Shown here piece by piece: positions 11,395 through 19,632 of a stretch of DNA of 64,000 bases (its first letter is position 1; every line of letters begins with the position of its first letter). This DNA comes from Thiocapsa marina 5811 (lineage in GTDB: Bacteria; Pseudomonadota; Gammaproteobacteria; Chromatiales; Chromatiaceae). Position numbers and translations under genes: made by a program. The notes beneath the pieces are model-generated. The model was not told the DNA's origin. It saw only the letters and a list, made by a program, of their open reading frames with translations, and ran no database searches. The DNA is taken from the NCBI RefSeq assembly GCF_000223985.1, contig NZ_AFWV01000015.1:1-64000 (forward strand), written 5' to 3'.

Positions 11395-12050
11395 GCCTGG
11401 ATGCGGCCGATACGCGCCCGCTGCTCCTGGTGCGTCGTCTCCCGGGGTATCGGGAGTATCTGCCCACCTTGGAGGCGATGCGCGGGTTCACCGATCTGCG
11501 CGGCCCCGACACCCCCGATGAGCTCTGGTTGCTCGAGCACCCGCCCGTGTTCACGCTCGGCCAGGCCGGCCGCGAGGAGCACTTGCTGGATCCGGGCCGA
11601 ATCCCGGTCGTCAAGGTGGACCGCGGCGGGCAGGTCACCTATCACGGCCCCGGACAGTTGGTCGTCTACGTCTTGCTCGATCTGCGTCGGGCCGGGCTCG
11701 GGGTCAAGCGGCTGGTGAGTCTCTTGGAGCAGGTCGTCATCGATCTGCTCGCAACCCTGGATGTAGCGGCCGAGCGTCGCGCGGATGCGCCCGGTGTCTA
11801 TGTCGCCGGTGCCAAGATCGCCTCGCTCGGTCTGCGCATCCGCAACGGCTGCAGTTACCACGGTCTCGCCCTGAACGTGAACCTGGATCCGGAGCCATTC
11901 GGGCGAATCAACCCCTGCGGTTATCCCGGTCTTGCCGTGACCCGGCTGTCGGACCTGGTCCCGGGCGTGTCGATGCCCGAGATCGAGTCCGGCATGGTCC
12001 GGCTGCTCGCCGCGTCGCTTGGAATGACCGCGACGCCTTGCGCGGTTTAA
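11391..12050 (+). CDS. lipB: Octanoyl-(acyl-carrier-protein):protein octanoyltransferase LipB
   Basis: LipB transfers octanoate from ACP to lipoyl domains, the first step of lipoate synthesis. The 219-aa product shows [16 protein letters not shown], the catalytic Lys in [11 protein letters not shown] and the catalytic Cys in [14 protein letters not shown]. It is coupled to ybeD by ATGA. The usual next gene, lipA, is absent; the TAA stop (12048-12050) is part of a GCGGTTTAA arm and of the target duplication of the mobile element that begins at 12051. Confidence 0.96.
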   Translation: MSLDAADTRPLLLVRRLPGYREYLPTLEAMRGFTDLRGPDTPDELWLLEHPPVFTLGQAGREEHLLDPGRIPVVKVDRGGQVTYHGPGQLVVYVLLDLRRAGLGVKRLVSLLEQVVIDLLATLDVAAERRADAPGVYVAGAKIASLGLRIRNGCSYHGLALNVNLDPEPFGRINPCGYPGLAVTRLSDLVPGVSMPEIESGMVRLLAASLGMTATPCAV

Positions 12051-12287
12051 CCTAGATCCGGCAGTTGAACGCCCCCTGGAGTGCGTTCCGCGCGGTGTCC
12101 GGCAAGGCGCAACGAGGCGGCGTAGTGGTTCTACGCCAACGCGTTGCAACGCAGCCGGGCGCCGCGCGGGGCGTGCTCCAGGGGGCGTAGCGGCCGTCAC
12201 TCGGCGGGTGATCCCTCGGACGACCACGATCTTCAAGGCAGTCAAAGCCTTGCATGAAGCACGAAGCGGTCAACTGCCGGATCTAGG
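12051..12287 (+). mobile_element. 237-bp MITE-like element, copy 1
   Basis: This non-coding element has 18-bp perfect terminal inverted repeats (CCTAGATCCGGCAGTTGA and its complement) and is flanked by TTTAA on both sides (12046-12050 and 12288-12292), a 5-bp target duplication. Inside are a second inverted pair (ACGCCCCCTGGAG / CTCCAGGGGGCGT) and a hairpin around GGCGTAGTGGTTCTACGCC. A second copy lies inverted at 43873-44109, with the same length and about five differences. Short open frames inside it are not genes. The cognate transposase is not in the window. It separates the convergent lipB and 12289-12813 genes. Confidence 0.9.
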
Positions 12288-12288
12288 T

Positions 12289-12813
12289 TTAATGCAGCGT
12301 TCGGTGAGCCGCCCGCTCGCCGTCCTTCACGGGCAATAGATCGACGAATCGCCCCTTGGCATCGGTGAAATGCTGGAACTGCGGTCGGCCGAAGGTACGC
12401 TGCGTCTCCGAAGCGTCCTTGGGCTCGATCGGGATCTGGGTCACCCAGAGCCCATGGCGGGTTTCGAGCGCGAAGGAGGCGACGTCGATCCGATAGGGCG
12501 AGGCGCCGATCGATCCGTATTCCTCGATGATCTCCCGGAATTGCCCGACCTTGCTCGGCGGCAAGGACCAGGCTTCCATGATCATGAAGATGAAGTCCGC
12601 CTCGTGCAGCTCGGCGAGCCGGCGAATCATGGCCGCCGCCCCGTCCTTCTCCTCGTCCGTGGCGGTGCTCAGCAGGACCGGAAAGGTTTCTCCGGTCGTC
12701 AGATTTCCGACGAACGCGAAGGGGCTCAGACTCTCGCCGCGTTCGAGGATCTCCCTGGCCGTGTCGATCAGGGGGCCGACGATCTCGAGGTAGGTGACCG
12801 GAAGTGCGCTCAT
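12289..12813 (-). CDS. Conserved hypothetical protein, 174 aa
   Basis: I do not recognise the family. The product is soluble, acidic and shows no signal peptide or membrane segment; notable stretches are GESLSPFAFVGNLTTGETFP and PYRIDVASFALETRHGLW. It starts at ATG 12813 with GAGG eight bases upstream. The gene lies 16 bp after the secreted 502-aa protein on the same strand, so the two are likely co-transcribed. Its TAA stop overlaps the TTTAA target duplication of the MITE. The open frame continues upstream of 12813, but that part overlaps the preceding gene. Confidence 0.7.
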   Translation of the reverse strand: MSALPVTYLEIVGPLIDTAREILERGESLSPFAFVGNLTTGETFPVLLSTATDEEKDGAAAMIRRLAELHEADFIFMIMEAWSLPPSKVGQFREIIEEYGSIGASPYRIDVASFALETRHGLWVTQIPIEPKDASETQRTFGRPQFQHFTDAKGRFVDLLPVKDGERAAHRTLH

Positions 12814-12829
12814 GGGATATGACCTCGCA

Positions 12830-14338
12830 TCAATGTACGCCGGCGACCGGGCGCATCTCCTTGTCGCACACACCGCCGACGGCGGCCGTGCGTGTCGTGG
12901 CGTTGCCGCGGCAGGCCTCGCCCCGGTCCTGGATGCTGCAGGTGATCTCCACCGGTTTGCCGGAGGAGAGCCAGCTCGGGGTCGTGCGATAGCGTCCGAC
13001 GTTGCCCGAGCGGCAGCCGCTCGGGATCCCGTAGGGCGGGCATGACTTGGGCTTGCGAAGCGACACCTTGCGGCCGTCGACGATGAAGCCCGGATAATTG
13101 TTTTCAGTCCGGACGACATCGCGCTCCGGGGTCTCGTCGAAGCGGAACTCCTCGAAGCGATAGCCGTCGCCGCTCGCCGGTCCGACCTTGATTCGAGTAT
13201 TGGCGATCAGGGCGAAATCGTCCCCGTTGCGCGCGACCGCACCTGTCATGTACTCGACGCGGTCGTGGTTCGGGAAGCACTTGCCCATCGCGGGGGCATG
13301 ATAGTAATGGCGCATCGATGTCAGATCCGAAAGTCGATTCTCCGGAAAGACCGCCTGCAGATCACGCTCGCTGCCGAAGAGGATCCGCTCGGCATCCCCG
13401 ACCGACTGGGTGTACATGGCTTGGAGCTTGGCATAGCGGTCGTTGTCCGCGAGATCGGGGCGCAGGTAGCAGGCCGTGAGGCCGGAGATCTGGGTCAGGT
13501 ATTCGTCCCAGATGTTGTACTGGGACACCGAGGAGGAGACACCCTGGAAGTCGCCCGGGAACTTGCACCCCTGACGGCTCAGACACTGGCCGACCGCGCG
13601 GTTGCGGATCGAGAGCACGATGATGTTGCGCTCGCAGGCCCCGTAGGCGTTGCAGCCGCGTTCGAGATGGCCCTCGTAGATGGCCGTGCGCATGGCGTAG
13701 TCGAGATGCTTCGCACGCGCGAGCGTGGTCTCGGAGCCGAGCCGCCCGTTGCTGCGGATGAAGTCGCTCCAGGCCCGATCCAGAGCCGCGCGGCGGCCGG
13801 TCAGGCTGCGATTGGCACTCTCGCACTGGCTCGATGCGTGGAAGCTGCGCACGATGCGGTCGAGCTCGCTCGCACCGCCCGGATTGCCGGCACGACCGCT
13901 CGACGGCGGATCGAAGAAGGGCGCCTTCTCGAGCGCGTAGAGGTTGCGGACATTGATGACGTTCTTCACGCTTGAGGGGCAGTGATGATTTTGAACCTTT
14001 TTTGACTTGCGCGCGGCGACGGTGCTCTTGAAGCGATCGGTGTCGCCGCGGCTTGCCTTCCTCGGGTCGACGAGCACCTCGAACCCGACGTAAGGCGTCC
14101 CCGAGCTGTCCGTCAAGGGTTTGCCGTTTCGGATCATCAGGCAGGGGATCACGGAGGTTCCCTGCGTCAGGGTTCCGGCCGAGGATTTCGCGCCCGAGCG
14201 CGCGAAGCTGTCGGCGTTGTAGTAAGGCACCTCCATCGGACCGTTGAACTTGTAGACGGTCATGACCGGGGTCGCCGGGATGGCCGCCTGAACGGGGATG
14301 GATGCGGCGAGCGCAAGGGCGCCGAGCAGATAACGCAT
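12830..14338 (-). CDS. Secreted cysteine-rich protein of unknown function, 502 aa
   Basis: I cannot assign a family. The start at ATG 14338 gives a clear signal peptide (MRYLLGALALAASIPVQAA). The mature part is rich in cysteines that may form disulfides (for example CESANRSL, GCNAYGACERN, CLSRQGCKFPG, KSCPPYGIPSGC, ITCSIQDRGEAC), as expected of an exported protein. There are no membrane helices after the signal. It precedes the 174-aa gene by 16 bp and follows the DUF58 gene by 142 bp that contain a palindromic repeat. Longer in-frame extensions upstream run through that repeat and were rejected. Confidence 0.75.
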   Translation of the reverse strand: MRYLLGALALAASIPVQAAIPATPVMTVYKFNGPMEVPYYNADSFARSGAKSSAGTLTQGTSVIPCLMIRNGKPLTDSSGTPYVGFEVLVDPRKASRGDTDRFKSTVAARKSKKVQNHHCPSSVKNVINVRNLYALEKAPFFDPPSSGRAGNPGGASELDRIVRSFHASSQCESANRSLTGRRAALDRAWSDFIRSNGRLGSETTLARAKHLDYAMRTAIYEGHLERGCNAYGACERNIIVLSIRNRAVGQCLSRQGCKFPGDFQGVSSSVSQYNIWDEYLTQISGLTACYLRPDLADNDRYAKLQAMYTQSVGDAERILFGSERDLQAVFPENRLSDLTSMRHYYHAPAMGKCFPNHDRVEYMTGAVARNGDDFALIANTRIKVGPASGDGYRFEEFRFDETPERDVVRTENNYPGFIVDGRKVSLRKPKSCPPYGIPSGCRSGNVGRYRTTPSWLSSGKPVEITCSIQDRGEACRGNATTRTAAVGGVCDKEMRPVAGVH

Positions 14339-14383
14339 TCTTTGGCTCCTGAGACGGATGGATTGGCGTGCGGGTGTTCGCAC

Positions 14384-14470
14384 TTGAACCGCGCCCAGCG
14401 GGGCATGCGATGTTTTTGCATGGGATCGGCCCCGGCAGACTTGAAGGCCGCTGGAGCCTGCGCGATTCAA
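14384..14470. repeat. GCGGTTTA-family palindromic unit (variant)
   Basis: The arms are TTGAACCGCGCC (from 14384) and GCGCGATTCAA (to 14470). The inner sequence GCATGCGATGTTTT...GGGATCGG is nearly the same as in the unit at 29677-29763, so these two form a sub-family. It lies between the DUF58 gene and the secreted protein gene. Confidence 0.7.
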
Positions 14471-14480
14471 GATATTAAAA

Positions 14481-15848
14481 TCAAAGCCGACCGGCTCGCT
14501 TGATGGCGAGATATCGGCCCACCAAAGCGCCCGACAACTGCGCCGGCAGGAGATCGAGGCTCTCGATGCCGAGATGACGCAAACGCTCCCCATGCCGTCG
14601 CCGCGTGGCGAGCCAACCTTGTACGGCGTGGAACCGCAGCGCGCCCGGCAGATCCCTGATCCGGGCCTCCAGGCTTCGGTCGAGTGCCGACTCGCGCAGG
14701 TCCGCGATCATGAGCAGGTGCCGCCGTCGCAGCAGCCGTGCCGCCCGCTCCAGCCCGGACTGATCCTCGTCCCGACTGTTGGTGATCATCACCACCAAGG
14801 CCCGTCTCGGCATCCGGTGCAGCAGCTCGCGTGCCGCCAGCAGCGGATCGGAGGCATCCAGGCTCGGCTCGAGGTCGTAGACCCGCTCGAGCAGCCGGGG
14901 CATGGTTTGCGGCTCTTTGCGCGGCGCGCACCAGCGTCGAGGACCGCCATAGGTCATCAGTCCCACGGCGTCCCCGTGGGCGAGGGCAACGAAGGCGACG
15001 GCGAGCACCGCACCCAATGCCTCGTCGAGGTGCGAGTGCCCGGCATCGCGATGGCGCATCCGTCGGCCCGTGTCGAGCAGAAAGACGAGGTGTCGGTCGT
15101 GCTCGTCCTCGTACTCTCGGGCGATAAGCTTACGCATCCGCGCCGTCGCCTTCCAGTCGATCCGCCGCAGGCCATCACCCCGATGGTAATCACGCAGTTG
15201 ATGGAACTCCGCCCCTTCGCCCCGTCTCGGTCGGACGCGCTCCCCGGCAGCAGCGCGCCGATCCTGCATCGCGGGCAGGATATCGCGACCGAGTCGGGCG
15301 AGATTCGGGTAGACGCGCAAGCGTGTCGACAGGGTCAACGCGCGCCTCTCGACCCAGAACCGGAGGGGTGAGCACAGGGCGATCTCGCAGCCCGGGATGG
15401 TGAAGTTTCCGCGCTGCGAGGGGGTCAAGCGATAGTCGATCGTTGCGCTCGTGCCGGCGCCGAGCGCGATCTCGCGCGGCAGGCCCTGAACGGCGAAGGC
15501 GCTCGGATACAGATCATGGAGGCGGAGCCGAAGACGTCGAGTCGAAGGGTTGGTCAGCGTGAGTCCGACCCGGCCCGGGGCGCCGAGCGAGAGGATCCCC
15601 TGCATCTGGCGACGCAGCTCGGGCGAGGGAAGCCCGAGGAGCGCCAGCAGGTCGGCCGCGGCGATCACCCCGAGGAGGATGCCGATGCCTTGCCAGGCGA
15701 GGCGGGCCTCCGGGATCCAGACGGCGGCCAGACCCACGATGGTCCAGCCGGCGAGAGCCCAGACCAACGGGGTGCGCGGCCTCGTGCCGAGCCGCCTCTC
15801 CCGTGATCCGCGGGCGTGTCGAGCGCGACTGAAGTGCTCGGCCTGCAT
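14481..15848 (-). CDS. DUF58 domain protein (vWA-like partner of MoxR)
   Basis: The product is 455 aa. Two hydrophobic helices lie near residues 28-68, followed by a beta-rich region and then the DUF58 signature LRDYHRGDGLRRIDWKATAR. Next comes a von Willebrand A-like segment with HLVFLLDTGRRM and ALVVMITNSRD. DUF58 proteins are regularly encoded beside MoxR ATPases and are thought to be membrane-linked clients or adaptors of them; this is family knowledge. Here moxR lies upstream on the same strand, separated by about 200 bp of palindromic repeats. Confidence 0.9.
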   Translation of the reverse strand: MQAEHFSRARHARGSRERRLGTRPRTPLVWALAGWTIVGLAAVWIPEARLAWQGIGILLGVIAAADLLALLGLPSPELRRQMQGILSLGAPGRVGLTLTNPSTRRLRLRLHDLYPSAFAVQGLPREIALGAGTSATIDYRLTPSQRGNFTIPGCEIALCSPLRFWVERRALTLSTRLRVYPNLARLGRDILPAMQDRRAAAGERVRPRRGEGAEFHQLRDYHRGDGLRRIDWKATARMRKLIAREYEDEHDRHLVFLLDTGRRMRHRDAGHSHLDEALGAVLAVAFVALAHGDAVGLMTYGGPRRWCAPRKEPQTMPRLLERVYDLEPSLDASDPLLAARELLHRMPRRALVVMITNSRDEDQSGLERAARLLRRRHLLMIADLRESALDRSLEARIRDLPGALRFHAVQGWLATRRRHGERLRHLGIESLDLLPAQLSGALVGRYLAIKRAGRL

Positions 15849-15855
15849 GCGCTTC

Positions 15856-15972
15856 TAAACCGCGTCCAAAGCGATATGCGTCGTCTTCATTGTGCGTTTG
15901 GCTTCGGAGATGTCCTTGATCCCGGTGAGACACGGGCTGGAATTGAATATTTTTGAATCGGTTAAACCGCGC
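15856..15972. repeat. GCGGTTTA-family unit, left arm and variable centre
   Basis: TAAACCGCGTCCAAAGCGAT starts at 15856, eight bases upstream of the DUF58 start on the complementary strand. The matching right arm is unclear; GAATCGGTTAAACC near 15955-15968 may be a decayed arm that merges into the next unit. Confidence 0.55.
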
Positions 15973-16048
15973 CGGCTCCGACAGTCGTCGGAACCGGCGC
16001 GGCCAAGCCACTCCAACACATGACGCATACCGTACCGGGCGCGGCTTA
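15962..16048. repeat. GCGGTTTA-family unit overlapping the moxR stop
   Basis: The left arm is TTAAACCGCG (15962-15971) and the right arm GCGCGGCTTA (16039-16048). An inner inverted repeat, GCGCCGGCTCCGAC with its complement GGAACCGGCGCG, gives extra stem. The moxR stop codon (16046-16048, TAA on the minus strand) lies inside the right arm. Confidence 0.7.
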
Positions 16049-17017
16049 GCTGCGCGGAGCAGGCACGCCGGCGAGAAGATCGCGCAGGACATCCTCGGGG
16101 CCGAGACCCTCGATCTCCAGATCGGCCCCCAGCGCGAGACGGTGGCGCAGCACGGCGGGGGCCATCGCCTTGATGTCGTCGGGTGTGACGTAGTCGCGAG
16201 CGTCGGCGAGCGCATGTCCGCGCGCGGCGCGCACCAGCGCGATACCGGCGCGGGGGCCGGGGCCGGTCTCCACACCGGGCCAATCACGCGCCGAGCGGAC
16301 CAAGCGCACCGCATAGGCGAGGACAGTGTCGTCGACCTGCAGCCGTGCGGTCACCTGCTGCACCTCGAGTAGATCGGTTGCGCTCAGGACCTCGCGCACG
16401 CCCGAGACGTCGAGTCGGTCGCCGACCCGATCGTGCGTCACCTGGCGGACCATGGCCAGCTCTTCGGCCGCATCGGGGTGATCGACGATGACCTTGAGCA
16501 GGAAACGATCGAGCTGCGCCTTGGGCAGCGGATAGGTCCCCTCGTGCTCGATCGGGTTCTGGGTCGCAAAGACCAGGAAGGGTGGGCTCAGTGCCAGAGC
16601 GGTGCCCTCGATCGTGACCTGTTGCTCCTGCATGGCCTCGAGCAACGCCGCTTGTGTCTTCGCGGGTGCGCGGTTGATCTCGTCGCCGAGCAGCAGGTTG
16701 CAGAAGATCGGGCCGCGCCGGATCCGGAAGGCCTCGCTCTTCATGTCGAAGACGGCATGCCCGGTGACATCGCTCGGCATCAGGTCGGGCGTGAACTGGA
16801 TCCGCGAGAAGCGCCCGCCGACGGCGGCAGCGAGCGCGCGCACCAAGAGGGTCTTGCCGACACCGGGCACGCCTTCCAGCAGGACATGACCGGCCGCGGC
16901 CAGGGCGACCACGGACTCGCGCACGACCCGCGGTTGGCCCACGAGGGCACAGCCGATGGCTGCTTCGAGGGCGGCGAGCGCATCGGCGCAGCGTTGGACC
17001 TCGGCAGACAGGCTCAT
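16046..17017 (-). CDS. MoxR-family AAA+ ATPase
   Basis: This 323-aa single-domain AAA+ ATPase has Walker A GVPGVGKT (49-56), Walker [11 protein letters not shown] (about 108-117) and [20 protein letters not shown] as the MoxR family signature. An arginine-finger region and a C-terminal lid follow. MoxR ATPases act as chaperones that activate or assemble partner complexes, usually with vWA/DUF58 proteins. Its start overlaps the stop of the DUF2126 gene (ATGA), indicating translational coupling of the two. The DUF58 gene follows downstream. Confidence 0.95.
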   Translation of the reverse strand: MSLSAEVQRCADALAALEAAIGCALVGQPRVVRESVVALAAAGHVLLEGVPGVGKTLLVRALAAAVGGRFSRIQFTPDLMPSDVTGHAVFDMKSEAFRIRRGPIFCNLLLGDEINRAPAKTQAALLEAMQEQQVTIEGTALALSPPFLVFATQNPIEHEGTYPLPKAQLDRFLLKVIVDHPDAAEELAMVRQVTHDRVGDRLDVSGVREVLSATDLLEVQQVTARLQVDDTVLAYAVRLVRSARDWPGVETGPGPRAGIALVRAARGHALADARDYVTPDDIKAMAPAVLRHRLALGADLEIEGLGPEDVLRDLLAGVPAPRS

Positions 17018-19173
17018 GCCCCGTTGTTCCATGCCGGGTCTTGTTTGTCGAGCCCAAGTGCAAGCCAGCGCATGTCCAGTGCGTAGGGCGTGACAGCCTC
17101 GGGCGGCGGCGTATGCAGCGTCTCCGGCGCGGGGTTCGATGCGGGTTCGACGACGCAGCGTTCGGCCCGTCGCGCGGCTGCTTCGGCGAGGTCGGCGGGC
17201 AGACCGTCGTAGCCGCCACCGCTCGGTCGCCAGTCGTGCAGGGTCAGGTGCAGGGCGTCGGCGTGCGCGGGATGCCAGAGCGTCAGAGACAGCGGGCCCC
17301 GGGCGGGCAAGGCGGGGTGCAGACCCTGCCAAGGCACGAAGCTGCGATAGCGCAGTCCGAAGACCTTCGCCGGTCCCCGCAGGTCCTGCTCGGCACGCCA
17401 GGGCAGTCGAACCTGGTCGACGGAAAGCCGCCAGTCGTCGAAGTCCTCGGCGGTCGTCCCCTCCACCGTGCGCAGGCAGACCTCCACGCGCGTCGTGCTC
17501 GCATCCACGAGGCGGGAGGTCTCCTGATCCTGGCGGCCCACGTCGCCGATCAAGGGCCAGAATTCCACCGCGCGACGGATCGTCAGCTCGCAGTCTCGAT
17601 GCGGCACCCGGGCGATCAGACGCACGCTGTTGCGCCTCAGCAGCTCGGTCAAGGGCGCCGCGAGGCCGAGGCCCGCCGTGCTCAGATCGGCAAGCACCTC
17701 CTCGAGGTCGCGTTCGAGGTAGTAGGGCAGGGCATAGCGGTCGTGTAGGTCGTCGCCGTGATCGCACAGCGGGGCGTCGAAGTCTTGGGCGGAGAGCATC
17801 GCGATGATGGCCCGCAGCAGTGCGGCGAGCGCCGCGGCGCGTTCGGGTGTGTGCTGCATGCGCAGCGCGCGGAGCTCGACCAGTCCGAGCTTTCCGCGTC
17901 CCGGTATATAGGGGTTCCAGAGTTTCTCGATGTTGAGCTCGGCGCGGTGGCTGTTCCCGACGGCATCGGTCAGAAGATGCGACAGTCCCGACCACAGCGT
18001 CTCCGCATCCGGGGGCGGCCCGCGCTCCAGCAACGCGAGCGCGAGACGCAGCTCGCGGAAGGCGTCGCGCCCGCGCTCGTCGGCCCGCACCGCTTGACCC
18101 GAGCCGCCGATATGGTCGTGGGCGAAAAGATAGGAGAGTGCGGGATGTCGGTTCAGATAACGCACCAGGCGCGGCAAGACGCGCGTTGCGACGAAGAAGG
18201 GGCTCTCCTGCGGACTGGGCCCGCCGAAGGTGATCTGCCCGCCCCCGCCGGAGTCGGCGACCGCGCCGTTGTAGTAGAGACGATAGGGGGCGAGTCCGAG
18301 CTCGGCGCTTGCGGCATAGAGTGCGCGTGTGGCGGCGAGCAACCCGGTCACGTCGGGATAGGGCGCCATGTTGATCTCGATCACCGCCGGATCCGGCGTG
18401 ATGGTGGTCCAGGCGACGCTTGCATCGACGGGTGGAGGGTGGCCGGTGAGGATGAGTGCGGGCAGGCCCGCGTTGGTCGCCGCGGTGCCGATCGCGGCGA
18501 GACAACGCCCGAACTGATCGACCGATTCGCAATCGGGAAGCGCGATCCGGGCTACCGTTGCGTCCTGCCAGGCTATGCGGTCGATCACGAAACAGGGCAG
18601 TCCATCCGTCGTCGGGATCTCCTCGTGCCCCGGGTCGACAGGCATCGGCTCGAACCGGCGGGCACGCGGGTCGTCCTCGAGAGTCATGTGATCGGTGCAC
18701 GGAAAGCGGGCGAAGACGTGGAGACAACCCTCGTCCGCGGCGAGCGATCGGACACCGCAGCCGATCTCACGCAGACGCGTGCAGAGCGCGTTGCTCAGGA
18801 CACCGAGATCGCAGTCGCTCGCACATGTCGTCGCGAATGCGGGGTCGGGCGGCCCGTGCCAGACGGGTGTGCCGTCGCGCCGGGCATAGAGGCCGAGGCA
18901 CCAGCGCGGTTGGTCTTCCCCGGGATACTGCCGGCCTTGGGTGCGCAAGACCAGTCCGCCCATGCGGCCTTGCAGTGCGCACAGCAGTTGCTCTGCGCGG
19001 GTGGCCTTATCCTCGCCCAACGCCGTACTCAGCCACTCGGGCGCCTCCGAGAAGCGGTCGGTGAAGGTCGGCTCGGTGCCGACCCAGATGGCCAGCCCCA
19101 TTGCCGCGACGGCCTCGTCATGTGCGCGCACGGCGCGCTCGAAGTCCGTCGTGTCCTGCTCCTGCTCGCTCAT
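17014..19173 (-). CDS. DUF2126 putative amidoligase
   Basis: The 719-aa protein carries the DUF2126 signature near its N-terminus ([20 protein letters not shown]), and later [33 protein letters not shown] and [22 protein letters not shown]2126 is described in the literature on amidoligase superfamilies as a predicted glutamine-synthetase-like COOH-NH2 ligase, often fused to or encoded beside a transglutaminase-like domain. This copy has no transglutaminase part and is shorter than those fusions. It is coupled to moxR (ATGA), and a small ORF ends in an ATGA overlap with its start. The substrate is unknown; peptide modification is the family prediction, not something the sequence shows. Confidence 0.85.
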   Translation of the reverse strand: MSEQEQDTTDFERAVRAHDEAVAAMGLAIWVGTEPTFTDRFSEAPEWLSTALGEDKATRAEQLLCALQGRMGGLVLRTQGRQYPGEDQPRWCLGLYARRDGTPVWHGPPDPAFATTCASDCDLGVLSNALCTRLREIGCGVRSLAADEGCLHVFARFPCTDHMTLEDDPRARRFEPMPVDPGHEEIPTTDGLPCFVIDRIAWQDATVARIALPDCESVDQFGRCLAAIGTAATNAGLPALILTGHPPPVDASVAWTTITPDPAVIEINMAPYPDVTGLLAATRALYAASAELGLAPYRLYYNGAVADSGGGGQITFGGPSPQESPFFVATRVLPRLVRYLNRHPALSYLFAHDHIGGSGQAVRADERGRDAFRELRLALALLERGPPPDAETLWSGLSHLLTDAVGNSHRAELNIEKLWNPYIPGRGKLGLVELRALRMQHTPERAAALAALLRAIIAMLSAQDFDAPLCDHGDDLHDRYALPYYLERDLEEVLADLSTAGLGLAAPLTELLRRNSVRLIARVPHRDCELTIRRAVEFWPLIGDVGRQDQETSRLVDASTTRVEVCLRTVEGTTAEDFDDWRLSVDQVRLPWRAEQDLRGPAKVFGLRYRSFVPWQGLHPALPARGPLSLTLWHPAHADALHLTLHDWRPSGGGYDGLPADLAEAAARRAERCVVEPASNPAPETLHTPPPEAVTPYALDMRWLALGLDKQDPAWNNGA

Positions 19174-19319
19174 CGCAACGCCTCCGGGCGCGGGCCTTGG
19201 CCCGCACCGCGGTCATACTCGGGCGGCGCGCCCTCGAGCTCGATTCGTGAGGCGGCGAGAGCCGCGGTGATCCGACGGGAATCAACGTCGTGTGCAGTTT
19301 GTGCGTGTTCGAGGTGCAT
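19170..19319 (-). CDS. Possible 49-aa leader ORF or gene remnant coupled to DUF2126
   Basis: An ORF from ATG 19319 (MHLEHAQTAHDVDSRRI...) ends in TGA at 19170-19172, overlapping the DUF2126 ATG as ATGA. That arrangement suggests translational coupling. No family is recognised and the frame stays open somewhat further upstream, so it could be the tail of a lost upstream gene, perhaps the transglutaminase-like partner common in this family. It could also be chance in GC-rich DNA. Confidence 0.4.
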   Translation of the reverse strand: MHLEHAQTAHDVDSRRITAALAASRIELEGAPPEYDRGAGQGPRPEALR

Positions 19320-19632
19320 ACCCGGCAACCTTGCAAGGCCGAAGTGTCGGAATGATCTCCGGTGGGTCAGCGCCGGATCATGCCACGGGTCGCGTCGAGG
19401 GCGACAGCCCCGCGACATCGAGCGGGCGCCGCCGATGCGTATTTCATGCGGGCCGCCCGCTCGAAAGTTGGCGTTTCGCTGTGGACGCGGTTTAGCATCG
19501 ACCGCACAATCCGCCTTGGATGACCGAATCCTAGCCGTCTGTGTGTCCGCAGAACCGAGGTGTTCGGTGTCGGGAGCCGTACAGGCTCCAGTCCGCGCCG
19601 GTCATCCGTTTCTCCGTCGACGAGGGGCCATC
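19320..19632. other. Divergent intergenic region with a repeat half-unit
   Basis: This region separates the leftward DUF2126 cluster from the rightward radical SAM gene. It holds a GCGGTTTA-family right arm (GGACGCGGTTTA, 19483-19494) preceded by CTCGAAAGTTGGCGTTTCGC, which resembles the unit at 21362-21415. I find no clear left arm, promoter motif or gene in the rest. Confidence 0.5.

Noticed and set aside
12052..12273. Short ORFs inside the MITE copies (61-82 codons)
   Set aside because: Both copies carry them only because of the GC-rich palindromes; no start signals and no family.
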